A stretch of 36,873 nt of DNA from Oxalobacteraceae bacterium (GCA_027484285.1 JAIXTG010000299.1:1-36873); one strand, 5' to 3'. Counted from the first letter of the stretch, positions 16,448 through 25,847 are shown. Translations and numbers: made by a program. Notes: generated by a model from the letters alone, not told the origin.

Positions 16448-19400
16448 ATGCCCGCGACCCCGAACGACCTGCTTGTCCAGCTGCTTCAATACATTCAAGA
16501 GCAAGCCAAAACCATCAATCCGGTGGGTTTTCAGCTGGGTCGGAGCGACGGCTTCCTGCGACATGCGACCGACATTCAAGGCCTGCCAGGGGTGTCATTC
16601 GACGAGGCGACAGCTGGCGACCATGCGTGGATGGTCGTGCCCCGTCTGGAAGCGAGCGCGCCGCCCAAACCGGCGGAGGTCCTGGCGCCGTTCGTCAAGG
16701 TCGTCGATGACCCGACCAAGGCACCGATGCTGGAGACGGCCAAACTCGCGCGGCACTTGGTCAAGCTCGACAGCACGAGCCAGCTATCTCCCGACGCCTT
16801 CAAGGCCAACGTGATGACCGAGTTCGCTGTCTACGAGACACGCTGGCGCGCTTGGGCGGACACCGAAGCCCCGAGACGCGAGGCCATGTCGCTGTACAGC
16901 GACCTCTTTGCCATCAAACATCAAATCGACAGTGAAGAGACCGCGCGACCGACCGAGCTCGTCTGGGGCATGGGGGTGGCGACTTGGGAGCTGTCCTACG
17001 AGGGTGTGACATTTCCGTTTTCATACCCGCTCATCACCCAAGCGATTGAAATTGAAGTCGACGAGCAATCGATGGCGCTGCATCTACGCCCGAGAACGAC
17101 GCCGCCGCGCCTCGAAATGGACGCGTTCGTCGCCTGCGGCGTCACCGGTGCCACGGAAGTGGAACGCACCGCTCGTGCAAGGCTCGAGCAGGCCGGCGGC
17201 ACCGTCTCGCCGTTCGAGCCCGGAAGCTACCAGGACCTGCTGAAGCTTTTCGCATCGAATCTGGATAGTCAAGGGGCTTACAGCGAAATTCTGACCAATG
17301 GCGGTCCCCTGCCCGGGGCTGAAGAGCATTTGGTCGTCACCGACCGCTGGGTGCTGTTGTCACGTCCGCGCGCAAACAACTTCCTGCTGGACGACTTGCA
17401 ACGGCTCTCAGCGCGCTTGCAAGAAGGAAGTGAGCTCCCTTCCGGGCCGGCCGCGCTAGTAACGCGTCCCTCGGACGACCCGCACCATGTCGAGCCGGTG
17501 AATTTCCGCGGGCTGTCGAGCCGGGGCACGGGCAGCGGCGCGCCACAGGAGCTGTATTTCCCGCTACCGTACAACGCTGAGCAGGTGACGATTGTTCAGC
17601 GACTAGAACGCTCGCCCGGCGTGACGGTACAGGGCCCGCCCGGCACCGGCAAGACCCATACGATTGCCAACATCATCAGCCATTACCTCGCCACCGGGCG
17701 GCGTGTGCTGGTCACCTCGCGTGGCGAGCAGGCACTGGAAGTCCTACAGGAAAAAATCCCGGCGACCATCCGACCGTTGACGGTCGCGCTGCTCACCAGC
17801 GACCGTGACGGCATGCGCCAGTTCCAGGCATCGATTGAGACGATTCAGCATCAGGTCTCGCAGCTCAATGTCCAGACCACCCGGGAAAATGTCACCCGGC
17901 TGTCCCAGGCAATTGACCGCGCGCACAGCGAACTGATAACGATTGACCGCCGCATCGACGCCATCGCCCATGCGCAGCTGGCCAATGTCGATGTGGATGG
18001 TCAGCCGATGCGCGCCGAGCAACTCGCGGAAATGGTGATGGCCGGCGCTGAAGCTTACGGCTGGTTCGACGATGTCTTGTCACTGGCCCCCGAACATGCG
18101 CCGCCGTTGACCGACGCTGAGGCAGGCGCACTGCGCGAAGCCCGGCGCCTGCTGGGGGAGGACCTCGTCTATGCGAGCTGCCATCTTCTAGCGGCTGATA
18201 CGCTGCCCTTGCCTGATGCGCTCATCGACTTGCACGAAAAACTCGCCCGTATCAAGCGCATCGAGCGCGAGGTGGAGGCCGGCACGCTGCTGGCACTCAA
18301 ATCCACGTCCGGTGACATCATCGGCCAAGCGAAGCTGTTGCTTGAGCAGGTCGAAGCGGCGATGGGTATGCTGCTCCAACTCGAAGAACTGGACGGCGAC
18401 TGGCCACTGGCGCTACGTAAGAAGTGCCGTCATCCGTCGTTTACCAGCGAACGGCTCGCGCTGCAGTCCCTGTTCGCCGACGCTTCGCAGCTGACGCTGA
18501 CGCGACAGGAATTCCTGAAGCGGCCGGTGGTGTTGCCCGACACGCTGCTGGACGAACCTAAAGCCCGGGAGGCCATTGAGCGCGCGTCGACGAGCGGGAA
18601 GCCTTTCGGCCTGCTGACGTTCGGGATGGCAACGCTCAAGGCGCAATTCACTGCCGTGCAGGTGGCGGGTCTGACACCTCAAACGCCCGAGGACTGGACC
18701 CATGTGCTGCGGTATGTCCAGTTGCACGACCAATTGAAATCCTTCTGTGCACGTTGGAACTCGATAGCGCAAGAATTGGGACTGCCGGCCCTGATGGGTG
18801 GCGCGAACCAGCTGCGCCATATCGAACAAACAGCGACGGCGGCCGTGATGGCCCACCGCCTGGCTATCGAACTTGACGAGGCGATGGTGGGCTTGGCCGA
18901 GTTCGTTTTCGAAGCGGTGCCTATTGAGCAACTCCATGGTCGGTCCGCCGACCTTGACGCCGTGCGCAATGCCCTGCTGACCCACTTAGGTCGCGCGGAA
19001 TTGCGAGCGGCCCTGACGCAGCTCGACGAGCTGCGCAAGAAAGCCGAGGGCAAGTCCGGCCCGGTCATGAAGGACTATCGCTGGTTTCTGGATGATGTCC
19101 TGGGCAATCCGGACTGGAGTATCGAGCGCGTCACCAATGAATACCGCGACCTGCTGACCGAACTCAGGCGCATCAGTGGGCTCAGCGGACACTTGGATGT
19201 CGTGCGTCGTGCAAGCACCCTGTTACGGGAAGCCGGGGCAGTGGCGCTGGCGTTGAGGGTGGTGTCGGTCACGGCATCCCAATCCGGAGAAGATGCCACC
19301 TTTCCGTCCAATTGGCGTCAGGCGTGGACGTGGGCGCGAGTCAAAAACCATCTGGCATCTATCGAGGCACGCGATGAACTGGTGTCGCTGTCAGCCGAGC

Positions 19401-21010
19401 GACGTGAGGCGGAGCGGCAACTGGCCCGCTATTACGAGGAAGTCGTTGCGAAGGCCGCGTGGCTGGCCACCAAAGAAAAAGCCTCGGCACGGGTGCTGCA
19501 AGCCCTGGCCGGCTATGCGACGGCCATTCGTCGCATCGGACAGGGCACCGGGCCCAATGCGATACGCTATCGGCGCGATGCCCGCGAGGCGATGCTCGAA
19601 GCCGCGGGAGCGGTACCCTGCTGGATTATGAGCCACGCCAAAGTCTCGGAGTCGATGCCGGCCGATATCGGCGTCTTTGACCTTGTTATCGTTGACGAAG
19701 CGAGCCAGTCGGACCTGTGGGCGCTCCCGGCCATTATTCGGGGCAAAAAGATTCTGGTCGTTGGCGACGACAAGCAGGTGTCGCCGGATGCGGGCTTCAT
19801 GGATGCCGGGCGAATTCAGGAACTGCGGGACCGCTTCCTGCGCGAGCAACCATTCGGCGTTGAAATGACGCCTGAAAAGTCCCTGTACGACCTGGCCGCC
19901 CGTGTGTTCGCCGCCGAGCAGGTGATGCTGCGTGAGCATTTCCGGTGCGTGCCACCCATCATTGCGTACTCGAACCAGACCTTCTACAAAGGCCAGATTC
20001 AGCCTATTCGCATCCCGCGTGCATCCGAGCGCATTGACCCACCGCTGGTCGACCTGTTCGTCCCCTCGGGCGTGCGGGATGAGAAAAAGCGCAACCACGA
20101 CGAGGCCCAGGCCATCGCCGATGAAATTGCCGCCATCTTGGTCAACCCGGCGCTCTCTGGGCGCACGATTGGTGTGGTGTCACTGCTTGGGCCGGAGCAG
20201 GCAAAGTACATCGACCAGCTCGTGCGCGACCGTCTGCCGGCAGCCGAGCTCGCGGCCCGAAAGTTCGACTGCGGCGAGGCCCGAGCTTTTCAAGGCAGCG
20301 AGCGCGACATCATGTTTCTGTCCTTGGTGGTCGACCGAAACCGATGCAAGGCCGTCTCGGGCATGACATTCGAGCAGCGCTTTAACGTTGCCGCCAGTCG
20401 AGCACGCGACCGAATGTATCTGGTTCGCTCGGTCGAGCTGTCGGAACTGTCCGACAAGGACCTGCGAAAGTCCCTGCTACAACACTTTGACAAACCGATG
20501 GTGGTTCAGGGTGAGGCAGCCGATGACCTCATTCAGCTCTGCGAGTCGAGCTTTGAACGCGAGGTTTTTTCAATGCTGGTCGAGCGCGGGTACCGGGTCA
20601 TCCCGCAGGTGAAGACCGGCGCCTACCGCATCGATATGGTCGTTGAGGGAGCCGATGACCGTCGATTGGCCATCGAATGCGACGGCGACGCTTTCCATGG
20701 TCCCGACCGCTGGCAGGCAGACACCCAGCGGCAGCGCATTCTCGAGCGTGCAGGCTGGACTTTCTGGCGCTGCTTTGCATCGACCTGGACGCTGAGCAAA
20801 GCTGAAGTCTTTGCCGAGCTGGTCGCAACGCTGACCAGAATGGGTATCGACCCGTTGGGGGCGGTTGCCCGGATGCCGACGCTTGTGGAACGACGCCTCT
20901 GGCAGCCGCCAATGGCAGCGCCGGTCGAAGAAATCGATGCAATTAACGACGTCACGGGTAACGAGGAAGTCGATGAGGAGTCATCTGTGCCTGAAATGCG
21001 TCAGCGCTGA
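16448..21010 (+). CDS. COG1112-like superfamily 1 helicase fused to a Vsr/DUF559-type nuclease
   Basis: The product is 1520 residues. The first 380 form an unrecognised N-terminal region. Walker A is VQGPPGTGKTHTIANII (about 393-409). A long coiled insertion fills about 450-1050. Walker B and motif III are VIVDEASQSDLW (about 1079) and ILVVGDDKQVSP. Later motifs are LREHFRCVPPIIAYSN, ARAFQGSERDIMFLSL and FNVAASRARDRMYLV. The C-terminus (about 1370-1480) has FEREVFSMLVERGYRV, YRIDMVVEG, LAIECDGDAFHG and RQRILERAGWTFWR, a Vsr/DUF559-like PD-(D/E)XK nuclease. Helicase-nuclease fusions of this class are proposed or shown to act in phage defence (Mokosh type II is a COG1112 helicase with a different, PLD nuclease). 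All motifs look intact. The ribosome-binding site is weak. Confidence 0.9.
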   Translation: MPATPNDLLVQLLQYIQEQAKTINPVGFQLGRSDGFLRHATDIQGLPGVSFDEATAGDHAWMVVPRLEASAPPKPAEVLAPFVKVVDDPTKAPMLETAKLARHLVKLDSTSQLSPDAFKANVMTEFAVYETRWRAWADTEAPRREAMSLYSDLFAIKHQIDSEETARPTELVWGMGVATWELSYEGVTFPFSYPLITQAIEIEVDEQSMALHLRPRTTPPRLEMDAFVACGVTGATEVERTARARLEQAGGTVSPFEPGSYQDLLKLFASNLDSQGAYSEILTNGGPLPGAEEHLVVTDRWVLLSRPRANNFLLDDLQRLSARLQEGSELPSGPAALVTRPSDDPHHVEPVNFRGLSSRGTGSGAPQELYFPLPYNAEQVTIVQRLERSPGVTVQGPPGTGKTHTIANIISHYLATGRRVLVTSRGEQALEVLQEKIPATIRPLTVALLTSDRDGMRQFQASIETIQHQVSQLNVQTTRENVTRLSQAIDRAHSELITIDRRIDAIAHAQLANVDVDGQPMRAEQLAEMVMAGAEAYGWFDDVLSLAPEHAPPLTDAEAGALREARRLLGEDLVYASCHLLAADTLPLPDALIDLHEKLARIKRIEREVEAGTLLALKSTSGDIIGQAKLLLEQVEAAMGMLLQLEELDGDWPLALRKKCRHPSFTSERLALQSLFADASQLTLTRQEFLKRPVVLPDTLLDEPKAREAIERASTSGKPFGLLTFGMATLKAQFTAVQVAGLTPQTPEDWTHVLRYVQLHDQLKSFCARWNSIAQELGLPALMGGANQLRHIEQTATAAVMAHRLAIELDEAMVGLAEFVFEAVPIEQLHGRSADLDAVRNALLTHLGRAELRAALTQLDELRKKAEGKSGPVMKDYRWFLDDVLGNPDWSIERVTNEYRDLLTELRRISGLSGHLDVVRRASTLLREAGAVALALRVVSVTASQSGEDATFPSNWRQAWTWARVKNHLASIEARDELVSLSAERREAERQLARYYEEVVAKAAWLATKEKASARVLQALAGYATAIRRIGQGTGPNAIRYRRDAREAMLEAAGAVPCWIMSHAKVSESMPADIGVFDLVIVDEASQSDLWALPAIIRGKKILVVGDDKQVSPDAGFMDAGRIQELRDRFLREQPFGVEMTPEKSLYDLAARVFAAEQVMLREHFRCVPPIIAYSNQTFYKGQIQPIRIPRASERIDPPLVDLFVPSGVRDEKKRNHDEAQAIADEIAAILVNPALSGRTIGVVSLLGPEQAKYIDQLVRDRLPAAELAARKFDCGEARAFQGSERDIMFLSLVVDRNRCKAVSGMTFEQRFNVAASRARDRMYLVRSVELSELSDKDLRKSLLQHFDKPMVVQGEAADDLIQLCESSFEREVFSMLVERGYRVIPQVKTGAYRIDMVVEGADDRRLAIECDGDAFHGPDRWQADTQRQRILERAGWTFWRCFASTWTLSKAEVFAELVATLTRMGIDPLGAVARMPTLVERRLWQPPMAAPVEEIDAINDVTGNEEVDEESSVPEMRQR

Positions 21011-21037
21011 ATTGCGCCAGCCATTATTGTCATCCGA

Positions 21038-21781
21038 ATGAGTTTTTCATTACTTTTTGCCGCGGGCGGGGCCCTTGAACGGTGGCATCTGCATCGGGAA
21101 ACGAAGGCTCTGCAGCTGCTCGGTCAGAAAATCCGACAGCAACAACTGTCGGAGGACGAGTTGGCCGCCTTTGAAGCTCAGTGTGCCGTACGCAGCTTGG
21201 ACGTGCAAAACATTGACCTGCGAGTGATTCGGGCATTTACCCGGCATGTCGTTCGCATTGAGCGCCTTCGCCGCCAACTGGTCCCCCATTGGACACGGGC
21301 AGAAATGCTGGGAATGGTCGAGCCCGGCCAGCTCGTCACGCGCTCTCGCGTCGATGCGTGTCTGCAGTGGCTATGGGCCGGCGAGCGAGCATTTCGTCGC
21401 CATGCGCGCTGCGTCGATATCCAGTTCAACGCCTACGTAGGCCAACTGCGAGCGATGGCGCTGTCAGCCGCAGGTATCGCGTCCATGGTCGAGAAGCTGC
21501 AGAGTACCCAGTCACAGCATCGCCGCTTGAACAAGCTGATTGTCCAAGAGCTGCAGCTGATTCAGCAGCTGCATGCGACGGCTCGGCCGCTAGCTGCTGA
21601 CGGTCGGCTCCGCATCGATGGGCAAGGAGAACTCCTCAGCGATGACCCCGATTTTAAGAGGACCTATGAAGCGACCCGCGCACAGTTGGCATCCCTCGAA
21701 GCGCAATCTACTGCGCCGCTGCAGGAAATGGATATCCTACCCTCTGAGAGCGATAGTGCACCTCCCGTCTCCCAAAACTGA
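21038..21781 (+). CDS. Helical hypothetical protein, likely partner of the helicase-nuclease
   Basis: The product is 247 residues and starts 27 bases after the helicase stop on the same strand, so co-transcription is likely. The sequence is almost all helix-forming: LLGQKIRQQQLSEDELAAFE, HVVRIERLRRQLVPHW and QHRRLNKLIVQELQLIQQLH. This suggests long coiled coils with an acidic, disordered C-terminal tail. The start MSFSLLFAAGGALE is mildly hydrophobic but too short for a clear membrane segment. I recognise no family. Position suggests an accessory or regulatory subunit of the helicase-nuclease. No catalytic motif is visible. Confidence 0.7.
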   Translation: MSFSLLFAAGGALERWHLHRETKALQLLGQKIRQQQLSEDELAAFEAQCAVRSLDVQNIDLRVIRAFTRHVVRIERLRRQLVPHWTRAEMLGMVEPGQLVTRSRVDACLQWLWAGERAFRRHARCVDIQFNAYVGQLRAMALSAAGIASMVEKLQSTQSQHRRLNKLIVQELQLIQQLHATARPLAADGRLRIDGQGELLSDDPDFKRTYEATRAQLASLEAQSTAPLQEMDILPSESDSAPPVSQN

Positions 21782-21904
21782 TGGTCTGCCATGGCTGTAT
21801 CTGGCAAAGCGCGCGGTCAAATCGCTCTAGCGCGGTCTGAGGGAACCCGGCTTGACCCGCTGTCTGCGTCGCGCTGACAATACGTTTTTCCCACCGAGGC
21901 CTGC

Positions 21905-22353
21905 ATGCCCGACTCGCACGAGCACGACCTTGATGCGGTCAGCGCCCGCATCAGTCACACCTTTTCGCCGATGCTGTCCCTGCACGGCTACCTTGGCTGT
22001 CTTTTGACGCAGTACACGCCGCTGCCGACGGGCTCGACGCGACGTTTGCGATTGGCCCGCTGCCGAACGAGCCGGCGATGGTGGAAGCCCGGGTGAGCCT
22101 ACGGCAGCAGCCGGCGGTCGCCGTTCGGCTCTGCCGCGATGGCGCCGAAGTGGTGACGCTGTCGGCCGACGTCACGCTGGCGAGTCTGGAAAACGATGTC
22201 GACCCAATGGTCGAACTGACCGCCACGGTTCTGGGCACCCTCATCCACCAGCTTCCCGGAGACGAACGAGCCCAGGCGCTGGCGCATGTACGCGCCGCTT
22301 ACCCGAAGGGACTTGAAAGCACGACCGCCAGCCCTTGGCCGACCCTACAGTGA
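21905..22353 (+). pseudogene. Hypothetical protein with a single-base frameshift
   Basis: The frame from the ATG at 21905 reads MPDSHEHDLDAVSARISHTF then SPMLSLHGYLGCL. At 22001-22005 (CTTTT) it slips. One additional T would continue directly as FDAVHAAADGLDATFAIGPL, PNEPAMVEARVSLRQQP, AVRLCRDGAEVVTL and ELTATVLGTLIHQLPGDERA, ending at 22353. The joined product would be about 149 residues of unknown family. The shift lies in a T4 homopolymer, so a sequencing error, a real mutation and programmed slippage are all possible. It is in line with the helicase-nuclease and helical-protein genes and could be the third gene of that operon. Confidence 0.6.
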
Positions 22354-22724
22354 CAGGCTGATGTTGCGGCTCCCCGCTCCAAAGTCGGCTCTCCAGAGAG
22401 CCCACGAGCTCAGCGTCGCTGAATGTCATCACACGGGGTCGGGCGATTTAAGTTCATCCCAAGTAAAACACGGGTGCCATATCACCGGCAGTCGGCGATA
22501 TCGATGTGAGGCGCGGCAAGACCGCTTCAACAGGCCATCTGAAATGGGTCCGCCATCGCGGGATAGCGGAGTCCTGTGTATGTACTCGAATGATTTCCCC
22601 TCGTTTTGGACGCGACGATTGATTCATCGTCCTATTGCCTGCGGCAGGTTTCGATGACCGACAACGTTCACCGCTAGAAGCCTGGTGACACTGGCTATGG
22701 ATAAACCAGTTTCGAGGGCAGAGC
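22354..22724. other. Intergenic stretch, possible transposon scrap on the minus strand
   Basis: No rightward gene fits here. On the minus strand a frame ending at 22454 reads KRGEIIRVHTQDSAIPRWRT then HFRWPVEAVLPRLTSISPTA and GDMAPVFYLG. This looks protein-like and reminiscent of sequence carried beside mobile elements, but I cannot name it. A short inverted repeat (TCCGC/GCGGA) lies at about 22550-22571. The promoter of the following lipoprotein gene should lie near the right end. Confidence 0.35.
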
Positions 22725-23936
22725 ATGAAAACAGGATGGGTAGCGGCGGCGATTGCGTGCACGTTGTGTCTTTCCGCCTGCGGGGGCGGCGGTGGCAGTA
22801 GCGAGGGGCCTCCGCAGTTCAGTGGGACACCCACCGGCACCAACGGGACGTCGACTGCCCCGCCAGCCGGGAGCCCGACTGCGCCGCCCGATACATCGGG
22901 TACTGGGGGCAGTACCGGCGAAGACGGTTCGAGCGGTAGCGGAACTGGCACTGCACCTCCCCCCTCCGGAACGATAACCACGACCAGCACAGTGGCGATG
23001 ATAGTGGCCCTCCCTGGCCCTCCGGGGGGCATGCAACTCGGCGACCTGAACGACAACGGCCATGCGGCAGGTATTGCAACCACCGGGAGTGTGCCGATGT
23101 CGGTGTCGCCCCAGAACCATCACTTGGCTAACGCCGACAACTTCGGCGCAGCCTCACCCTACAACGAGGTGGGCGGCAACAACGGGGCCGGTGTCGTCAC
23201 CGGCTGGTCCGGCAGCGGCCCGCAGTACTCACGGACCCACTGGACGTGGGACGGAGCCAGACGCACCGAACTGCCGCGCCCGACGATGATGAGTTTCCTC
23301 TCGCTGCTGTGGAATGCCGGCATTGACGACCAAGGGCGTGTCGCCATCCAGCTTTACCGAAGCGGGGTTGAAAGCCCTGCGCGATACATTGCTGCTAGGG
23401 CCACGCCGGCTGGCTACACGTTGGTACCGCATCTGGCAGTCGAAGGCGAATCGACCTACATCCATGCGCAGAGCAACGGCGGCTACATTGTCGGCGCCAC
23501 TGAAACCAATGATGGCGCCCCACTGTACTTGTTCATCTGGCGGCCGGATGGGCCAGCGGTGCGGCTGATGCATGCAGGAAATCTCCGTGGGTGCAGTTGC
23601 GGCGCCGCGGATATCAACGACAACGGGACGGTATTGCTGCAGCGAGACGGCGGTGGCGAATTGGTGACGACGGAGACCCGACAAGTGCTGCCGAAAATCG
23701 ACAGTAGCTGGCATTATTTCCGAAGCATGAACAACACTGGCGATATCGTCGGCAGCTTCAGCAGCGGCGGCTTCCTGTTCACCGCCGGTCAAATTCACGA
23801 GCTGAATCACTTCACCCAGGCGGCGACGCTCGGCTGGACACTCCTCGATGCCCACGCCATCAACAACCGGCGGCAAATCCTCGGACGCGGCACCTTCAAC
23901 GGGCTGGAGCGCTGGTACCTGTTGACGCTAAAGTGA
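22725..23936 (+). CDS. Lipoprotein with HAF-type repeats (paralogue 1)
   Basis: The product is 403 residues. The signal peptide MKTGWVAAAIACTLCLSACG has a lipobox LSAC with the lipidated Cys at 19. A low-complexity Gly/Ser/Thr/Pro linker (to about residue 85) would hold the folded part away from the membrane. The rest carries repeated units such as LGDLNDNGHAAGIA, AGIDDQGRVAIQ, AADINDNGTVLL, SMNNTGDIVGSF and AHAINNRRQILGRGTFNGLE, the HAF-type (probable beta-propeller or beta-solenoid) pattern of extracellular proteins. It is likely outer-membrane anchored; the function is unknown. A paralogue follows at 24277. GC content is high, like the rest of the island, and the gene is intact. Confidence 0.85.
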   Translation: MKTGWVAAAIACTLCLSACGGGGGSSEGPPQFSGTPTGTNGTSTAPPAGSPTAPPDTSGTGGSTGEDGSSGSGTGTAPPPSGTITTTSTVAMIVALPGPPGGMQLGDLNDNGHAAGIATTGSVPMSVSPQNHHLANADNFGAASPYNEVGGNNGAGVVTGWSGSGPQYSRTHWTWDGARRTELPRPTMMSFLSLLWNAGIDDQGRVAIQLYRSGVESPARYIAARATPAGYTLVPHLAVEGESTYIHAQSNGGYIVGATETNDGAPLYLFIWRPDGPAVRLMHAGNLRGCSCGAADINDNGTVLLQRDGGGELVTTETRQVLPKIDSSWHYFRSMNNTGDIVGSFSSGGFLFTAGQIHELNHFTQAATLGWTLLDAHAINNRRQILGRGTFNGLERWYLLTLK

Positions 23937-24276
23937 CCCACTGCGCAGGCGGCGACGCACCAAACGGGCCGCCACGGGCTTTTGCAGGTCGCCGTTATAG
24001 AAAATGGGCTCCTGCCCCCTCCCCGCCTGTAGGAGCCCACTTGTAGGATGTGCGCGCACGCAGCGAGCCTTAGGTCGGTGTCGCCGCCCCTCCATCAGCG
24101 CCTTGATTTGTGTCGAATGCTCCGGGCCAGCAGGTTGACGTCCTCGTCCGACGTCGGCAAGCAAATCACGATAATCAATGAGGGGTCGGAGAACATCATT
24201 CGAGCGCGCCGAGCGCTACCCGACCGTCATCAGCCGAGCAGGGAGTGCAAGGGGAACCGTATGAAAGCATTTACCC
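23937..24276. other. Spacer between the two lipoprotein genes with hairpin and REP-like sequence
   Basis: GGCGGC and GCCGCC (about 23952-23977) form a stem soon after the first lipoprotein stop, followed by GGGCTTTTG, a weak candidate terminator. Around 24027-24068 a TGTAGGAGCCCACTTGTAGG-type sequence followed by TGTGCGCGCA resembles the REP-like intergenic repeats of gammaproteobacteria. Near the right end an ATG at 24261 (MKAFT) opens in a different frame 16 bases before the lipoprotein ATG and is probably a decayed or alternative start. Confidence 0.4.
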
Positions 24277-25599
24277 ATGACCGCCCTGAAACTCACCCCT
24301 GTGGCCGCACTGGTCATGTTGCTGGCCGCCTGTGGCGGTGGCAGCGACGACGCGCCTGCCAGTAATGCCGGCGCAGGCAGCAGCGCCGCAGCAACCAATA
24401 TCACGACCGTTACCCCCTCACCGCCGGCGTCGACGACCGGTACTCCGGCCAGTCCGAGCACCATCAGCGGCTCGACCAGCAGTTCAACTACGCCGACGAA
24501 TACGACTTCAGGTTCATCGTCGACATCCGGCACCGGTGCCAGCGGCTCCACCAGCGGGGGCGCCTCAAATGGCGGCACGACCTCGGGTAGTGACACCACC
24601 AGTGGCAACGAGGCTCCTGCGACGCCGACGACGACCGACCGCGTCGCGATGATGGTCGCTCTGCCCATGCCGACCGGTACCCTATCGGTCTTAGCTCTGG
24701 CCGACAAAGGGCATGCCGGTGGCCAGGTCAATGGCACCCCCTTCACCGTCTCCGAGCGCAATGCCGCTGTCGCCAACGCCGACACGTTCTACTCGGGCGA
24801 GTCGACCACGACGTGGACCACGCAGGTCGGCGGCATGAATGCCGATGGCGTGCTGGCGGGCTCGGCGACCGTCGGCACCCGCACCTTCGGCTGGAGCTGG
24901 AATGGTGCGGCGATTACGAAGTTCGAGCCCCCTGCCGGCTTTGCAATTGAAAACGTCGTCGGACCGTCAAACGACGGACGGATTGCCGCCAATCTGCGAC
25001 CAACCAGTGGGCAGATGAAGGCCGTGATTTACGGTGGCGGCGCGCCGACTGACATCCCGACGCTGGTGCCCTTGGTCAATGGCGAGCGTCCGTTTCAGCT
25101 CGTGCAGGCCATGAGCGGTAACGGGACGGTGATGGGCATCACGAAGACGGAATTCACGGGTTGGGAGCGCATCTTCACGTTTAGCGCCGGGGCCTTGCGC
25201 GACCTGGGTCAGGTCATCGACTGCAACTGCACCCTAGTGACCGTCAACGACAATGGCTATGTGCTCGGTGCGCCGCGCAAGATGGGCCCTTCTGGGGTGC
25301 TGTTTAACGGGGTCGACCGCATCCTGATTGGTGCGCCCAGGGCCGGCAACTACAACGTCAATGTTTTTGACAGCAATGACCGTAACGATGTCGTCGGCAG
25401 CTACTGGGCGGTCGACAGCAGCGACAGCCGGCCGCTGGTCTTCTTGGGCGGACAGTCCTATGACCTGAATGAGTACACGCAGGCAGACAAACTCGGCTGG
25501 ACATTGCAAACGGCCACCCGCATCAACAACAACCGGCAGATTCTTGGGGAGGGCACCTTTCAGGGGCAGCGCCGCTGGTACCGGCTGACACTGCGTTGA
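24277..25599 (+). CDS. Lipoprotein with HAF-type repeats (paralogue 2)
   Basis: The product is 440 residues. The signal sequence MTALKLTPVAALVMLLAACG has a lipobox LAAC with Cys at 19, the same position as in paralogue 1. The Ser/Thr/Gly-rich linker is longer (to about 120). The shared core starts at DRVAMMVALPMPTGTLSVLA (paralogue 1 has STVAMIVALPGPPGG). Both end on the same motifs, here YTQADKLGWTLQTATRINNN then RQILGEGTFQGQRRWYRLTL, so they arose by tandem duplication. Predicted location is the outer membrane or cell surface. Function is unknown; adhesion or surface exclusion are guesses. The linker and middle have diverged much more than the C-terminus. Confidence 0.85.
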   Translation: MTALKLTPVAALVMLLAACGGGSDDAPASNAGAGSSAAATNITTVTPSPPASTTGTPASPSTISGSTSSSTTPTNTTSGSSSTSGTGASGSTSGGASNGGTTSGSDTTSGNEAPATPTTTDRVAMMVALPMPTGTLSVLALADKGHAGGQVNGTPFTVSERNAAVANADTFYSGESTTTWTTQVGGMNADGVLAGSATVGTRTFGWSWNGAAITKFEPPAGFAIENVVGPSNDGRIAANLRPTSGQMKAVIYGGGAPTDIPTLVPLVNGERPFQLVQAMSGNGTVMGITKTEFTGWERIFTFSAGALRDLGQVIDCNCTLVTVNDNGYVLGAPRKMGPSGVLFNGVDRILIGAPRAGNYNVNVFDSNDRNDVVGSYWAVDSSDSRPLVFLGGQSYDLNEYTQADKLGWTLQTATRINNNRQILGEGTFQGQRRWYRLTLR

Positions 25600-25614
25600 A
25601 GGGCATGCAAGGGT

Positions 25615-25642
25615 GGAGGGGCCTGCGGCCGGTTACCCCTCC
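25615..25642 (+). terminator. Stem-loop after the second lipoprotein gene
   Basis: GGAGGGG (25615-25621) and CCCCTCC (25636-25642) form a 7-bp GC-rich stem 15 bases after the stop codon. There is no T run, so the terminator call is weak. Confidence 0.35.
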
Positions 25643-25790
25643 CAGTTGCCACAGAAGCACCGCTGACTTTGAGAGCACCCTTGCGGGCTGGGCCTCTGTC
25701 CGACTCCGGGGTAATTGAAAGCGCTGCAGAACCAGAGCCCTTCTTTTCTCCTGTAGTTAATAGAGGCAAACTGCTGATTCACGGCAATTA

Positions 25791-25837
25791 GCGGGTTTCC
25801 ACGGGGTTTTCTATAAGAACCCGCGCGGAAAACCCGC
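25791..25837. repeat. Nested inverted repeats downstream of the possible replication gene
   Basis: GCGGGTTTCC (25791-25800) pairs with GGAAAACCCGC (25827-25837), and inside them GGGTTTT (25804-25810) pairs with AAGAACCC around a short loop, giving two alternative hairpins. They lie 11 bases beyond the 3' end of the leftward gene at 25848-26816. They could be a terminator for that gene or a structured origin if the gene is a replication initiator. Confidence 0.45.
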
Positions 25838-25847
25838 GGCGGGACGC

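Noticed and set aside
18413..18985. Large open frames antisense to the helicase-nuclease
   Set aside because: GC-rich antisense shadows of a gene with clear motifs on the plus strand.
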